Source: Microcebus murinus
Lineage: Eukaryota > Chordata > Mammalia > Primates > Cheirogaleidae
Assembly (NCBI RefSeq): GCF_040939455.1
Contig: NC_134109.1
Location: 68,426,501-68,490,500, forward strand
Length of the DNA stretch: 64,000 nucleotides
Reading direction: 5' to 3'
The position numbers and the translations under genes were made by a program. The number at the start of each line of letters is the position of its first letter. Positions within the stretch are counted from its first letter, which is position 1. The notes under the pieces are model-generated. The model ran no database searches. It saw only the letters and a program-made list of their open reading frames with translations, and was not told where the DNA came from. Below, in pieces: positions 24,701 through 44,859 of the stretch.

Positions 24701-26790
24701 GAGCAGCTGACAAATGAAGGCACTCTTCAAAATTCAGGGATAAGGAGTGAACACAGTAGAGAAAATACCTGCTCTTGTGGAGTTTGCATTCTACCGAGAG
24801 GAGACAAATAACAAACAAGTAAGCAAGTATTAATAAGTACACATCAGATGATAATAAGTGGTATGAAAAGTAAGGCAGGATGAAGATGATAGGAAGTCCC
24901 AGAGGTTAGGAAGAAGACTTATTTTAAATATGCTGGTCAAGTAATGTCTAACAAAACATTTTATTAGAGGCCTGAAGGAAGTGAGGTATGGGAGAGCCAT
25001 GTGGATATTTGGAGGCAGAGCACTTCAAGCAAGGAACAGCAAAAGGCCCTGAGGCAGAAGCAGGTCCACCATACTCAACTGAGAGGTCCAAGTGGCTTGA
25101 GCAGACCAGGCAAGAGGCAAGGTCATGGAGACAGGTGAGGACCAGACCACCAACAGTCTTGAAGGTCACTGTGAGTTCTTTGGATTTTACTCAGAAACCA
25201 GAATCCACTGGAAGACTTTGAGCACAAGTTCGATGTGATCTGCTTTAAACTTTTATAAGGATCACTCTGTCCACTGTGTGAAGAATAAACTGTAAGGAAA
25301 ATCAGTCAGGAGACCCTTAGGATGGTCCAGGCAAAGGATGGCATTAGCTTGAGCCAGGTGGCAACTGTGGTAGAGGTGGTGTGTCTAATTGTTAGCGCAA
25401 CATAAGGAAGACTTTATTCAGGACCATCACAAGGTATAAAGACCACTGTAACATGGTCTTGCAGTGGGGAAAAGAGATTGAGCAAACTCCAAATACAGCA
25501 TGGGCAAGTGGGAATTTATAACCAAGCAGCAGGGTTGAAAGTCAGTGGATGAAAAATTACTAAGATGAAACATCAGGGGTAAGGGGGATTTGGACTAAAC
25601 TAACCAGACAGGATTCTTGCTTAAGATACACCAGAGTGATCAGACATCACCTGGGGAATAGTGGAATATGAGGTACCTGATCAGATACAGAAGGTGATAC
25701 CTGATCAGATATCAAGGGTGGGGGTTTCTTGCTAAACTGACTTAGTAGGGCTCTTTGTTAAAACTGGATTTTATGAGGAAGTGTACAGATGGGCCTAGGA
25801 GGTTCATAAGCCTGACTAAAATTTGGCCCAAGAAAACAATCTCTGTCATAGCCTCAATCCCAGGCACACTTTGCTTTTTGGTCTCTGGAGATTTCCTTTA
25901 TTTTTCTAGTTAACCTGGCAATACATTTAAATGGAGGTGTGTTAAATTTTATCCAGCATATCCAGGAATTTTATACTGGGAGTTTTTAAATATATATGCC
26001 ATTATAGTGTTCCTCCAAAATGTTTTTCAAAGGTCACTCAGCTTGTAATGTGTGGAATAGTTTGGAAAGGAGAAACGTGAAAAAGCAAGATCTATTAAGA
26101 GACTACTGCAGAAATTTAGACAAAAAAGAATAACTTCTGTGAGGGTTATGGTGGCAGAGATAAAAGAGAAATAGATGGATCTGGGAGACATTCGGTAAGT
26201 AAAATCAGCATGGTTTCAGACATCGGATTTTTTAGAGGAGAAATCTGAGTTGCACAGGAGATTTGGGAAGTCTTCTGCAACAAAAAATGGTAACTGAATT
26301 CATGGCGTAGAAGCTTGGGAGAAAGTGTAGAGTAGGAAGAGAAGAAGGTCCTAGGACCCAGCTCTAAGGAATACTAACACGTTAAGAACTTAGAGGAGAT
26401 GGAACAAGCATCAGGGACTGAAAAGAGCTAGGAGAAAGACTCAAAGTCTTTCACTGAGGCCAAGAGACCAAGCATTTCCAAAGGGAGGGAGGAGTCAGCA
26501 AGTACCCAGTGATGCTGAGAGGTCAAGAAAAATGACTGAAATGGCATTAGATTTAGTGACACATGGGAAATCTGTGTTCTTGGAGAGAGGGGAAATGAAT
26601 GAATGATAAAAGTGAAAACCAGATGGGCATGAATTGGGAAATAGAAAATGGAAACCACACTTTTGAGGAGTTTAGCTATGAAGGTGAAGAGAAAGAACAT
26701 TAGCTGGAGGAAAAGAGGGCTGGAGACGGGTAATTTTAAGATGAGGGGAAGTCTGGAATGTTTAAATGCTGATAGGAAGGATCCAGCGGA
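24700..26790. repeat. Ancient interspersed repeat in two parts with a central insertion
   Basis: Positions 24700-25400 and 26080-26790 carry phrases common to an old mammalian repeat (GAGGCCTGAAGGAAGTGAGG, AAGGCCCTGAGGC, AAGGATCACTCTGTCCACTG). Positions 25400-26080 look like a separate insert with small internal repeats (ACCTGATCAGATA twice). Families are not assigned and there is no coding potential. Confidence 0.45.
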
Positions 26791-27094
26791 ACAGGGAGAA
26801 GAGAAAACAAGAAAGAATCCATAATGCCGGTGGACGGATTATCTTTGATTAATGACCCACCAAACTAAATGAACAGAATTCTGCGGTTTTGGTGGCTTCG
26901 GGTTTTAGGTCAAGGGTTTTGCTTGTTTGGTTTGGTTTTCTGCACTAACACTTTCCCTCATCCACCGCCTCCTCCTCTTTCCCCGCCCTTCGGTCTAAGG
27001 CCAGTTTCCGCCACCTTGCTCCCCAAAGAAATATAACCTGTCGTTATAAATCCTTCCAGGTCTCACAGAAGGGCCACGCCCAGTCTCACTCCTG

Positions 27095-27205
27095 TCCGCC
27101 CCAATTGGAGGCGCTTCCCAGAATACGCATGCGCAGAGAGGTCGAGTCGCGCCAGAGGTCGTGCGAGCTTTAAAGCTAGCGCAGGCGCGTTAGGTCCCGG
27201 TCGCT
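27095..27205 (+). promoter_or_regulatory. SDR39U1 TATA-less promoter with NF-Y, ZNF143-like and NRF1-like sites
   Basis: Directly upstream of the SDR39U1 ATG there is a palindromic CCAATTGG (27101-27108; CCAAT on both strands). It is followed by a TTCCCAGAAT core (27115-27124) like the ZNF143/THAP11 site and an overlapping CGCATGCGCA (27126-27135) like an NRF1 site. No TATA box is seen. This combination is typical of CpG-type housekeeping promoters. Factor binding is inferred from motif only. Confidence 0.6.
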
Positions 27206-27221
27206 ATGCGGGTGCTTGTGG
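27206..27221 (+). CDS. SDR39U1: SDR39U1 coding exon 1
   Basis: The 16-nt coding part runs from the ATG to a GTGAGG donor. It codes MRVLV plus the first base of a glycine codon completed in exon 2. It is too short to appear as an open reading frame by itself. Confidence 0.92.
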
Positions 27222-29875
27222 GTGAGGGAGGGGAAAGAGGGAGGATGGGGGCGGGTTTAGCCGGAGATTGAGAACTGGGAGGCCGTTACCGGGAGGGCAG
27301 TGTCTCCTGCTCAGGCTGCCTGGCCTCAGTCTCCTAGCCCGAGAAGCCGAACCTCCCTAACCCCTGTGACCTGTGTCACCTCTGCGTCTCGGGGAGGGAG
27401 ACAGGAAGAGGGCGGAAGTCTGGCGTTAGATGGGATGGCACCAGAGCAGGGGGCCACAAGCGGAGACTGAGGGCGCGCCCCACTCCCCGGGAATATAAAC
27501 AATTTTGTTTTTTCCGATCAGGTGGCGGGACCGGCTTCATCGGGACAGCCCTAACCCAGCTGCTGAAAACCAGGGGCCACGAAGTGACGCTGGTCTCCCG
27601 ACAACCAGGGCCCGGCCGGATCACGTGGGTATGTCGGTTCCCTGGAAGCTGGGTGGGAAGGCGGCGCAGGGCGGGGCCAGGGGCACTGTGTGCTTTGTCT
27701 GACAGGATGAGCTCGCTACGTCCGGGCTGCCCAGCTGCGATGCCGCCGTCAACCTGGCCGGAGAGAACATCCTCAACCCTCTCCGAAGGTCAGCCTGGGC
27801 CCTAAAGCTGACAGCCTCCAGAGCAGTGGGAGGGAGAGGGTCTGACTCTGAGGAGACCCTGTGAGCTGTGGATAATGGAGCTGCCGGATTGAAAACTAAG
27901 CCAATATCCCGGACTACTCACTCATTCTGCCCATTTGCCTCTATTCCTAGTCAGCCAGTTGGCTTAAGTCCTCATGTATAACTCAGGATGCCCAAGAAAG
28001 ATACGCCTTTTCCCTCTATAGGAGACATAGACTTTTTCTCTTAAGACACACTTCAGGGTTTTACTAGAAATGGGTATGGAACAGTTCCTAGGGAGAGAGG
28101 GAGGGATATGTGCTTGGGTGTATTTAGTGGCTTTTTACTTCTGTGTTTCTCCTGCAGGTGGAATGAAGCCTTCCAAAAAGAGGTTCTCTGCAGCCGCCTG
28201 GAGACCACCCAAATGCTAGCTAAAGCTATCACCGAGGCCCCACAACCCCCCAAGGCCTGGATCTTAGTCACAGGTGTAGGTATGCCCCCAATTCAGCAAA
28301 CCGTGACATTAGCCAGGGGAAGGGCAGAGGGTACAGAGAGGGTTGCTCAGGCCCTTACCCCAGAGTACTGGCCTTTTCCAGGCACAATAACTTCCTAGGC
28401 CTTTGATCCATGCATGTTTCTCCTATACTTTGGATACTTAGAGAAATGGAGACTCAAGATAAAGAGGGAGGAGTGGCACTGCTCCTAGTGCCAGGGAAAA
28501 GCCCAAGGGACTTGGGAAAGTCCCTTGCTTCTCACACCACAGTTCTTTAGGAACAGAGTTCCTGATTGTTCTATGTCACCCTCGGAACCAAATAATTGCA
28601 AACAATTATAATGTGCACGCCAACCACTATTTGAAGTGCTTTATACATATTACATCATTTAATCCTCACAACAACCCTATGAGGTAGGTACTATCATTCC
28701 CATTTTAAAAATGTGAAAACTCCATACAAAGATTATGTAATTTGTCTAAAGTCACAGAGTGAACAAATGAGATTAAAATTCAGGCAGCCTGGTACACCAA
28801 GTTCTTAACCACTATACTCTGGCAGCCTTTAGGTTTAGCCCTGCAACCAAAGATAAGAGTTCCTCCAGGGCAGGAACAGATCAGGTCCTGGAGAAGCTCA
28901 AAGGGAAAATATCCATGGCTCTGTCTTCACATGGGGAGATGCCAAGGACCAAAGAGGGTGAGGCCAAGGGGAGCCTCCAGTGCAAAGAGCCAGGCAGGAG
29001 CAAGGACACCAGGGCAAATGAGTGCTGTTCCACCGGCAGCTTACTACCAGCCCAGCCTGACAGCAGAGTATGATGAGGACAGCCCAGGAGGGGATTTTGA
29101 CTTTTTCTCCAACCTTGTGACCAAATGGGAAGCTGCAGCCAAGCTCCCTGGAGATTCTACACGGCAGGTGGTAGTGCGCTCTGGTAAGAACCAAGGACCT
29201 GGGTACCAGATGGTGTTGGAACTTCCTTCCCCTGGTTTGGGGGAGTGGTGGGATCAGGGGAGCTGAGCTTACAGAGAGTAGGAGAATGCCACCACTTCTA
29301 GCTAACCTGTAGACGGGAGGATGGAAAGACCCAAAGAGAGCCATACCCTTCCACTCAGCTGAGTGAGTGGGCAGGAGAAGGGAGCCTGAGAAAGTGGGAG
29401 GAGCAGGAAAGCTGCTTCGAGGCTCAGGGGCCTCCCTGTACCATCTCTCTCGCCTCCTCTAGGGGTTGTGCTGGGACGTGGGGGTGGTGCCATCAGTGCC
29501 ATGCTGCTGCCCTTCCGCCTGGGCCTGGGGGGCCCCATCGGCTCAGGCCACCAATTCTTCCCCTGGATTCACATCAGGGACCTGGTGGGCATTCTGACCC
29601 ATGCCCTTGAAGCAAACCACGTACAGGGGGTCCTGAATGGAGTGGCTCCAGCCTCCACCACTACCAATGCTGCATTTGCCCAGGCCTTGGGTGCTGCCCT
29701 GGGCCGCCCAGCCTTCCTTCCTGTTCCCAGCATTGCAGTACAAGCTATCTATGGGCGAGAACGTGCCATCATGCTACTGGAGGGCCAGAAGGTGATCCCA
29801 CGGCGGACACTGGCCGCAGGCTACCAGTATTCCTTCCCAGAGCTAGGGGCTGCCTTGAAAGAAGTCGTAGCCTAA
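27206..29875 (+). CDS. SDR39U1: SDR39U1, atypical short-chain dehydrogenase/reductase, six coding exons
   Basis: Six exons join without frame breaks: 27206-27221, 27522-27628, 27706-27788, 28158-28279, 29040-29183 and 29463-29875, giving 294 residues, which matches the usual length. All introns are GT-AG. The product begins MRVLVGGGTGFIG, a GxxGxxG dinucleotide-binding turn at residues 7-13 of a Rossmann fold. The C-terminal third carries the conserved block around PFRLGLGGPIGSG and the FPWIHI motif typical of the SDR39U/YfcH-like epimerase family (DUF1731 end). Family members are predicted NADP(H)-dependent oxidoreductases or epimerases of unknown substrate. The start is fixed because exon 1 codes only five and a third codons and the ATG sits immediately before the glycine turn. 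The gene is tail to tail with KHNYN, as on human chromosome 14. Recognition is from the whole translated protein; a function beyond 'oxidoreductase-like' is not known to me. Confidence 0.96.
27522..27628 (+). CDS. SDR39U1: SDR39U1 coding exon 2 (Rossmann glycine motif)
   Basis: The acceptor CAG ends at 27521 after a T-rich tract, and the GTATGT donor starts at 27629. The exon encodes GGTGFIG and the helix after it, ending with RITW in phase 0. Confidence 0.92.
27706..27788 (+). CDS. SDR39U1: SDR39U1 coding exon 3
   Basis: It is bounded by a GACAG acceptor and a GTCAGC donor. It encodes the segment with CDAAVNLAGENILNP, the NAG-like cofactor-contact region of extended SDR proteins, and ends two bases into an arginine codon. 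Confidence 0.92.
28158..28279 (+). CDS. SDR39U1: SDR39U1 coding exon 4
   Basis: It starts after CTCCTGCAG and ends before GTATGC. It encodes WNEAFQKEVLCSRLETTQ and ends in LVTG followed by V, a central beta strand of the fold. It leaves one base of an alanine codon. Confidence 0.92.
28600..28825 (-). repeat. MIR, antisense, in SDR39U1 intron 4
   Basis: It has the phrases CCTATGAGGTAGGTACTATC and TTCTTAACCACTATACTCTG on the plus strand. Confidence 0.85.
29040..29183 (+). CDS. SDR39U1: SDR39U1 coding exon 5
   Basis: It starts after CACCGGCAG and ends before GTAAGA. It encodes AYYQPSLTAEYDEDSPGG and VVVRSG. The acidic EYDEDSP stretch is conserved in this family. Confidence 0.92.
29463..29875 (+). 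CDS. SDR39U1: SDR39U1 last coding exon
   Basis: It starts after CCTCCTCTAG and ends with a TAA at 29873-29875. It encodes the C-terminal 136 residues including FPWIHIRDL and the terminal GYQYSFPELGAALKEVVA block that marks the family. Confidence 0.94.
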
Positions 29876-30215
29876 CTAGGGAAGTGCATGGCCAGGGCCT
29901 AAGTCCTGTCCATCCACAGAGGCTTCCTGGTTATACACTGTATATAGGGTCAGCTACTCTTCTGCTTGAGATGTGAAGCCATCTGGTTCTTAGGGATTCC
30001 CCCTCACCATTCTGTTGCTCTACCCTGTTTAACTGGCAGACTGTCCACAGTCTCAAGGCAGTAATGTCATCAGGTTGGGGCCTTAACCTCTTTGACTCCT
30101 GTGAAAGGATTTCCAAGCTTGGTCTCTATGTGTTTGTTGCTGCCCCTCTTCTCCTTTATGCTGTGTAGAGAACACTCTGCAGTTCAAGCAATAAAGACGA
30201 ATTATCTCGCTGGCC
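29876..30215 (+). other. SDR39U1: SDR39U1 3' untranslated region
   Basis: The sequence after the TAA is non-coding and runs to the first canonical AATAAA at 30190-30195. Cleavage is expected 10 to 25 bases later. The end is inferred from the signal. Confidence 0.65.
30190..30195 (+). terminator. AATAAA polyadenylation signal of SDR39U1
   Basis: This is the first canonical hexamer after the stop codon, 315 bases downstream of it. A second AATAAA at about 30647 would be a weaker alternative. Confidence 0.7.
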
Positions 30216-30249
30216 TTGGAGCATCTCTTTGGCCTAGATTCTCGTGAAG

Positions 30250-30255
30250 TTTATT
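30250..30255 (-). terminator. AATAAA polyadenylation signal of KHNYN
   Basis: Read on the minus strand this is AATAAA. It is the first canonical hexamer I find in the 2.5 kb downstream of the KHNYN stop at 32733, which gives a long 3' UTR. It lies 55 bp from the SDR39U1 signal on the other strand. Confidence 0.55.
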
Positions 30256-30404
30256 TCAAGGAATCCTAAATGATTCTTTCCCATACATGGGGTTTTGAAA
30301 GTTACAATGGGCAACATCTCTCCTCACCCTCTTCCTTCCTGGTCCCTCTATTGCCAAAAGAGCTGGTCACAAATTCGGGGCATGAGGTTATGATAAAGAT
30401 AGCA

Positions 30405-30510
30405 ATTAAAAGATAAGAGATTCACATTATATGCATGTATCAAAACATCACATGTACCCTATAAAGACATACAACTATTATGTACCCATAATAATTAAAA
30501 GAGACAAGAG
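30405..30510 (+). repeat. L1 3' end remnant
   Basis: It has the short phrases ATCAAAACATCACATGTACC and TATGTACCCATAATAATTAA, typical of the terminal L1 3' UTR. Confidence 0.65.
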
Positions 30511-32732
30511 AAAATTACCCATTTCTAATGGGTTGTGTAGTTACCCTGCATGCGTGTCACAGGGTGCCATTAGGATGTCAGCCGGGGAAGAGGTGAGACC
30601 CAGCTATAGGTCTGCCTTCAGTCTGTGTCACCAAGTGGCAGTGAATTAATAAAGCAGTCACACGGTGGTACGGTAGTCCCAGTTTATCAAGCTGCAGCAG
30701 GATAAAGCCAGCATCCCTGTTTATAAGAAGCCTAGGACTTGCCTCTCATCTGATCATAGCGACTTCAGTCAAACTAGAGCCCTTAGCACAAAAGGGCAGA
30801 AGATACCTCTGCCCTCTGCACCCATACCATCACTGAAAGTAAAAAGGGCAAGGAACTAATTAAGAACTATAAACTCAACACTATCAGGGAAAAAAAAAAG
30901 TCAAAAGTTGTGATATCTGCCATAACTTGACCAGAAGTAGTTCTCCCAATCCCAGTTCAAGCCATATTAACCGATCTTTCTTCTCAAGGACTATGACCAG
31001 CCTGTCTCCAATACACCTGCCTCCAGCCCAGGTCAATATGGGCTAGTGTAAAATCACCAAAAGGGGAAGGCGGGAAGACACTAGGACCTGGGGACCCTCC
31101 CCATCATTCTGCTCCCCATGCAGTATTCAACTCCCTGTGCCACTCAGAGGGAGGCAGAAAAAGGATCTTGTCCAGGGACTCACTGCAGGGCCCAGACAGA
31201 ACAGAACCCAGGGGCACCTGTCCTGCTTCTTTATCAGATTGGACTTGAGGAAGTTGACTGGCTCTGTGTTGTTCCTGGGGGAATGACTGGCCTCAGAGAT
31301 AAAAGTGATAGAAAAGCGTATTTTAGGCTGCACTAAAGGAAGGACTCCCGATTATTACTGTCCACATAGGGAACATACTACCTTGGAGGTAGTAAATTCC
31401 TTGGCACAGGACTTCAAGCAGACACAGGGCAATGACCTATAGGAATCAGAGTGGAGAGAGCATCTCTGATATGACAGCAGAGTTGGTCTGGTGGCTAATC
31501 AGGTGCCTTCCAACTCTGATTCTGTAGTTCTCATTTTCCAGAGAATTGGTTCATCTAGAATCAATTGGTTCAACCTCTAAGCCCTCCCATCCCCATATAC
31601 ACATGCACAAAGCAGAAGTGTGCCTCACTTCATGCAGCATGTCTTCTGTAGCAAAAATATTAGGGTCAGATCACATTAACATTGTCGATCGCAGAGCATG
31701 ACTTCATCAATTTGGTGAATGCTCTCAACACTTCAGTAAGTGCATCTAACCAGGGACTTTCTGACACATTTGTTAGTCTGTAAACACTTGAATGCAACAG
31801 AAGAGCTGCCATTTATAGGAACCCTGAGAGTATTCTGGTAAAGCAAACAGTAACCCCTAATTTAACTATTTTCTAAATGTGGATTTTGGAGGTTGCCCAA
31901 AAAGGATGCAGCCATTATAGGGCATGTTATACTGAGGACACAGTGTTAAAACCTAGGGTGTGGGCCCTGGAAACAGAGGACCAACATCTCTCTGAAAGTG
32001 AGGTTTGGGTTAGGAAGCCTATATAGCCACAGGCAGCCAGCTAAGACTTGATCCAAGTACTTTTCCTCCAAGCTTTCCTCCATGTTCTCATTTCTCCTCC
32101 CAACAAGTATTTTTACCCCTGGCTTATAGACAGAAATAAAGGCCAAGCAGCTCAATCAGGGTCACAGGCAAGCAAAGCTGAGACCAGGTGCCAAGTCTCC
32201 CTCTGCCTTCTTCACCAGCTCACTGCGACCCAGCCCATGGAACACTATAGTCCAGCCAGGGCCTAGCATTCCCTCCACACTCCCAGGAGCCTAGGCAGGC
32301 CTAGGGAGCATCCTGTCTTCTGACCACCCAGAGCAACACTCAGGGGAGAAAAGGCTTAGATTCCTGCCACCTCTAGCCACCCTAGCTTCCACCCCAACTC
32401 ACTTGGAGGTGGAGCCAGTAGCCCCAGTCCCCAGGACTTACAGAAACCTATACTAAGGCAAGGCTGAGAAGTTAAGACTGAGTAGAACCTCTTGAGAGCT
32501 GGTTGAGGTCCTGACTCCAAGTGAGATCAGGTCACTTTATGGACCTGTCTCCAAAGTGCCCCAGGCAAAAACATTCTCCATACTCAAATGTTCTTCCTCG
32601 GTGCTTCCTTACCCAAAGTACCAACTCAGAGTGAGGCTGGGTCAGGGTCTGAGCAGCGGAGAGACTCTCACAAGAAGCTGAGCTGGGGGAGGCTAGAGCT
32701 GATGGGGCTGCAACCACTCAAGCAGATGAGGC

Positions 32733-38884
<6,152 letters not shown>

Positions 38885-39339
38885 TCACTGTCCCATCAAC
38901 CCAAATCCTGGTCTCCCGGCCTACACTAGCTGGCCTACACCAGTGAGCAACAGGTCGCACCTAGTTTCGGTTCTGGTAAACAACCCCAGGAGGTAACATG
39001 CATCTGAATCCATCTTGGGGCTAAGGAAGGAGTTTGTCAGATTTTTCTGACGCAGCAGCCTTCTCTCCAGAGAGGAAGTCATGGGTAAACAAGGCTGTCT
39101 ATCTAGGATGGGAGTCTGGCGTTTGGAAAAATGACCACAACCGTAAGCAGGAAGGAGATGGGCAGTGCTCCAGCTAGGTCTGGAGGCCAGAAGGAATGGA
39201 CAGGTGACGAAAGAGTCCCTATCCTGTTTACTTTCCAACCTCCGAGTCCAAGACGTCTTCTTAAAGATGAATTCTCTCTAGGGGCTTGCACTGGGCTGTC
39301 TTCTGAGGCCCCTTGGCTGCCATTTCCAAGATTCTAGCC

Positions 39340-39970
39340 ACTCCCACCCCTCCCCCAGCCGTACGCAGTCCCCTGTCCCCTTCCGTCCAGTCAAGCGCCC
39401 CACCCGGGGCCCAGACCCGCCCACGGCCGACCCCAGCCGCCGCCCCCGGCCAGGTCCGCTCCCCACCGCGGCCTCCCGCCCCGGCTCCCCGGCGCGGGGG
39501 AGGGGCGCGCCTACCGCCTGGGCCGCCCACGCCGGCCTCGGGTCGCGCCGGCCCCTGTCGTGCCAGCCGGGCCCCCGCTTCGCCCGTGCCTCCACCCCTG
39601 GGGACAAGGGCGAGGGGGCCCGAATCTGGGCGGGCCTTCCCGGGTTCCTCACCCAACGGGCACCTCTCTTCTCCACATCTCAAAGTGTTTTTGAGTCACT
39701 TCCTGGCCTGGGGCGGAGTCAGCCGGCTCCTCCCGGGGCTGGGCCTGCGCGGGGCCGGGGCCCGCAGGCTGGCTGCGCGCTCGCTCCTCCCGCCCGCCCC
39801 GCCGCCCCCGCCGCCCCCGCGTCCCCGCCCCCGCGTCCCCGCCGGCCCGCGCGGCCGCTCCGCCCTGCCTGTGCAGCCAGGGGGCCCGCGATCTCTCCCC
39901 GCGCGCTTGCCGCCAGCCCTCCCGTGCGTCTCCGGTCTCAGGGTTCTCGCGCGCCCTACGCAGATGTTTC
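39340..39970 (-). promoter_or_regulatory. CpG-island promoter and probable non-coding first exon of KHNYN
   Basis: This is the most CpG- and GC-dense stretch in the window, with many GC-box-like CCGCCC/CCCCGCC runs around 39798-39860 and no TATA box. A plausible minus-strand donor (GTAGGC, at 39514-39513) lies 650 bases upstream of the first KHNYN coding exon and would end a non-coding exon 1. The exact transcription start cannot be read from sequence. A long plus-strand open frame here is an artefact of stop-codon scarcity in GC-rich DNA. Confidence 0.6.
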
Positions 39971-40239
39971 CCGGGAAAGAGGAACCACTCGCTGAAAGTT
40001 GGTCCCCTCCGAAAAAGATGTGGAAGACCAAAGAGGGAACATGACTCGACCAGGGTCACAAGGTAGTGGTGCTCATGGCCCAAGCACTTGCCACCAAAAC
40101 AATCGTAGGGAAAAAAACAAGGACACCCCTTTCATCGAACAAATGGAAAGATGCCACGAAGGGCTGCTGATTTGTGAGGAGTTTTGAAGAAGGGAGAAAT
40201 GAGGAGGCAGAGGCTGTAGGAGCCGTCTCTTGCACAAGC

Positions 40240-40292
40240 ACACAGGCACACATTCTCACACACACACAAAGACACACACACACACACCCATG
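40240..40292. repeat. (CA)n-rich simple repeat upstream of CBLN3
   Basis: A broken run of CA dinucleotides lies between the KHNYN CpG island and the CBLN3 start. It is likely polymorphic. Confidence 0.8.
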
Positions 40293-40571
40293 TTCTCCAC
40301 CCCCCACCTCCAGCCTTGTGCTGTCCTATACAGACGGGCTGCCCTGGGGCTCTGGCTGTAGCCCTCCTGTGGGGTGGCTTCATGCCTCCTCTCCCTCCCA
40401 AAACCCAACTGCTGTCACTTCATGCTCTGCCAAGGAGGAGGGAACTGCAGTGACAGCAGGAGTAACTGAGTGGGAGGCAGGGCAGAGCCGTGGGACACAG
40501 AGAGGTATGGAGATGGCGTGCAGGGGGACCTAGAGAGGGCTGAGGAGCAGGGTGACCTTGGGGAGAGTTGA

Positions 40572-41879
<1,308 letters not shown>

Positions 41880-43055
41880 GGGTCCAGGCCTTTCAAGGAT
41901 GGGAGCCCAACCTCTGACCATTGCCTTCTGCCCTCTCCTGCTCCAGAAAAAGCATCTCTGGGGCAAGAGAGAGGCTCCCTCTGGCTGCCTATATCCCACC
42001 TCCTTGCATGGGACCCTGTGTCAAACACCCAAGGTTAATAGTAGAAAAGAGTAGGTCTGTGGCATCTCAGAATCTGGCCCTTCCCACCCACTCCTAGTTG
42101 CCTTTCCAGCTGTCTGCTGCATCTCTTCATCCCTGCAGCCCCCGATCAGGGCAACGTTTGGCAGGTAGGGAGGCCTGTACTAATTTGCAATCTCTGCTCC
42201 TCCTGTTTCCCATTTTCCCCACCCCAGCTTCCTGCTCAGTGCCATGTGGGGACAGGTGGCACAGGTGAGCCTGACAGGCCCCCACAGGGGCCCAGATGGA
42301 CTAGCCTTAGCATACCCTGCAGGCTTCTTCCTGTGAGGAGTGCCAGCATCACAGATCTCCGGCTCTCCGCCAGCACTGTCAGAAACTGAACCAGCACCGT
42401 ATGGGCTAAGGCGGGAGGCTCAGCCACAAGCACAAGTGTAGGGAGGGCCACAAAGTAGCCTGAGTCTGAGGCTGGTGAGGCAAGAAGGGGATGTGCCTAG
42501 CCTGATCATGGTAAACATTCCACATGTGTAGAGGGGTAGTTGGCAGGGAGGGATCCTGGCTGTCCCTGTGTGACATGTCCCAGATGGACTCTGGCCCTTA
42601 CCTCCCCATCTGAAACTTGGGTGTGTGTGTTTGCTCTGGCTGAGGGCAGAGCTGAGAGTGGGTATACAGAGCTGGAGGTGGGGGTAGAAGGTCACACATA
42701 GACCATGGAACACATCAGTGACCACGCATCCTCTTGCTTAGCCACTTCCTACAACTGCTCCACATTGGAAGTCTGAACTTCAGTCACTCCACACTCTGCC
42801 ACCTCCTTCCTCCCCAGCTCTCTCACCCAGTTACTTTCACTGTGCCTGTTCCAGCCTGTTTCCACCATCTCTATTCTTTCTCCTGATCCATGCTATATCT
42901 TCTCCTTCATAAGTTTCCTGTTACCTGGGATTTCATGATTCACCACTTCAACTGCTCTCCTGCTAGTATCATAAACTCTCTCTCTCTCATCTTATGCCAC
43001 TGTCCCATTGGCCCAGCATGGATGAATGTATCAATAAAGTAAGTAGAGAATGATG
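41880..43055 (+). other. CBLN3: CBLN3 3' untranslated region (predicted)
   Basis: No gene or strong repeat is seen between the CBLN3 stop and the first AATAAA at 43033-43038. The end is inferred from that signal only. Confidence 0.45.
43033..43038 (+). terminator. AATAAA polyadenylation signal, candidate for CBLN3
   Basis: This is the first canonical hexamer after the CBLN3 stop, 1.15 kb downstream. A non-canonical earlier site cannot be excluded. Confidence 0.45.
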
Positions 43056-43246
43056 GTCGATGAGATACTATAGGATCACTAAAGAAAGGATACCTTTACA
43101 GTTTTGATCAGGGGTTACAGGACACAAGCAGATATGTTCTAGAGAAAATAAATATGAAAGTGTATATTACAGTCAAATTAAAAAGCATTTAGTAATGTTT
43201 GAGTTACATAGGAAGTACCAATGTGACTTTGTGATTAAAAAAAAAC

Positions 43247-44855
<1,609 letters not shown>

Positions 44856-44859
44856 AGTT

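Larger units (their letters stand above)
30235..32732 (-). other. KHNYN: KHNYN 3' untranslated region (predicted)
   Basis: No gene or strong repeat is seen across this 2.5-kb stretch apart from a short L1-like remnant near 30405-30510. A 3' UTR for KHNYN is the simplest reading because no earlier minus-strand AATAAA occurs. RNA data would be needed to confirm the end. Confidence 0.5.

Noticed and set aside
28898..29344. A 148-codon minus-strand open frame over SDR39U1 exon 5
   Set aside because: It overlaps a conserved plus-strand exon and its intron and has no homology.
39313..40044. A 243-codon open frame on the plus strand over the KHNYN CpG island
   Set aside because: It is arginine-, proline- and alanine-rich, as expected when stop codons are rare in GC-rich DNA. 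It is paired with equally long frames on the other strand and matches no family.
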